DNA of 64,000 nt from Bauldia sp. (lineage in GTDB: Bacteria > Pseudomonadota > Alphaproteobacteria > Rhizobiales > Kaistiaceae): NCBI GenBank assembly GCA_026126025.1, contig JAHCJZ010000004.1, positions 62,001 to 126,000 of the forward strand. The letters run 5' to 3'. The position numbers were made by a program, and so were the translations under genes. This document shows, in pieces, positions 63,870 through 64,000 of this stretch. Below the pieces are notes generated by a model. That model did not search any database and was not told the DNA's origin. It saw only the letters and a program-made list of their open reading frames with translations. Position 1 is the first letter of the stretch, and each line of letters starts with the position of its first letter.

Positions 63870-64000
63870 CCTGCCCTACCGCCCCTGCGTCGGCATCGCG
63901 GTGTTCAACCGCGACGGGCTGGTCTGGATCGGCCGCCGCATCGACGGCCCGAAGGAGCCCGAGGGGATGGGCAAATGGTGGCAGATGCCGCAGGGCGGCA
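63850..64000 (+). CDS. rppH: RNA pyrophosphohydrolase (Nudix), 5' part
   Basis: Starts at TTG 63850, overlapping the previous gene by 20 bp, and runs off the window after 50 codons. The visible part reads [33 protein letters not shown] and KWWQMPQGG, which is the N-terminus of alphaproteobacterial RppH/NudH just before the Nudix box. It removes pyrophosphate from RNA 5' ends to start mRNA decay. Confidence 0.9.
   Translation, partial: MSSKSSDLPYRPCVGIAVFNRDGLVWIGRRIDGPKEPEGMGKWWQMPQGG

Overview
The window is a high-GC alphaproteobacterial chromosome segment, most likely Hyphomicrobiales (Rhizobiales). The evidence is the run proA-nadD-rsfS-rlmH-envC-ctpA-polysaccharide deacetylase-rppH at the right end, the urtABCDE/urease arrangement, a sigma-54/NtrC-type promoter before urtA, and rhizobial-style dispersed palindromes. 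I cannot name the species.

Layout. (1) 1-880 is the 3' part of proB; proA, its usual neighbour, lies 56 kb away at 56861, so everything between looks like a large insertion or rearrangement. (2) 988-4853 holds a CAP-domain lipoprotein and a glycine betaine/proline ABC transporter (proV, proW, proX, minus strand). (3) 5208-20486 is a nitrogen-scavenging block: urea ABC transporter urtABCDE, then ureD, ureA, hupE/ureJ, ureB, an interruption (two secreted proteins and an AbrB-VapC toxin-antitoxin pair), ureC, two DUF29 paralogues, an MliC-like protein, an unknown protein, ureF and ureG. ureE lies apart at 50662. (4) 20496-28625 holds a lipoprotein, a lone Flp pilin, a UvrA-like ATPase, an ArsR/SRPBCC pair, exonuclease III, a DUF2089/membrane/SHOCT-like operon and a PQQ-dependent alcohol dehydrogenase with a lanthanide-type Asp signature.

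(5) 28906-50535 is a ~21.6 kb integrative element that has split a host tRNA-Thr(CGT) gene inside its anticodon loop. The 3' half lies at the left end, the 5' half at the right end, and their anticodon-stem bases pair only with each other. The element carries its own intact tRNA-Thr(CGT) 190 bp inside the right end. Cargo: a four-gene bacterial ubiquitin-like conjugation operon (Ubl, E2-like, JAB-E1 fusion, DUF6527); a divergent XRE/ImmA regulator pair with a shared inverted-repeat operator; a DUF2130-ParB-like pair; an excisionase-type HTH, an AEP-type primase/helicase and a tyrosine integrase; a decayed IS1-type transposase; a HigA-ImmA fusion; and a module of an 88-aa protein, an 836-aa GHKL ATPase and a DNA methyltransferase. 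It has the character of a defence island.

(6) 50662-56681 holds ureE, a polysaccharide flippase, a GNAT-like enzyme, a SET-domain protein, a cupin_8/JmjC-like protein, a CHRD protein and a secreted cupin. (7) 56861-64000 is the conserved core block.

The most notable points are the ubiquitin-like operon, whose E2-like protein has no cysteine in its core, the split and replaced tRNA, and the GHKL ATPase-methyltransferase module.
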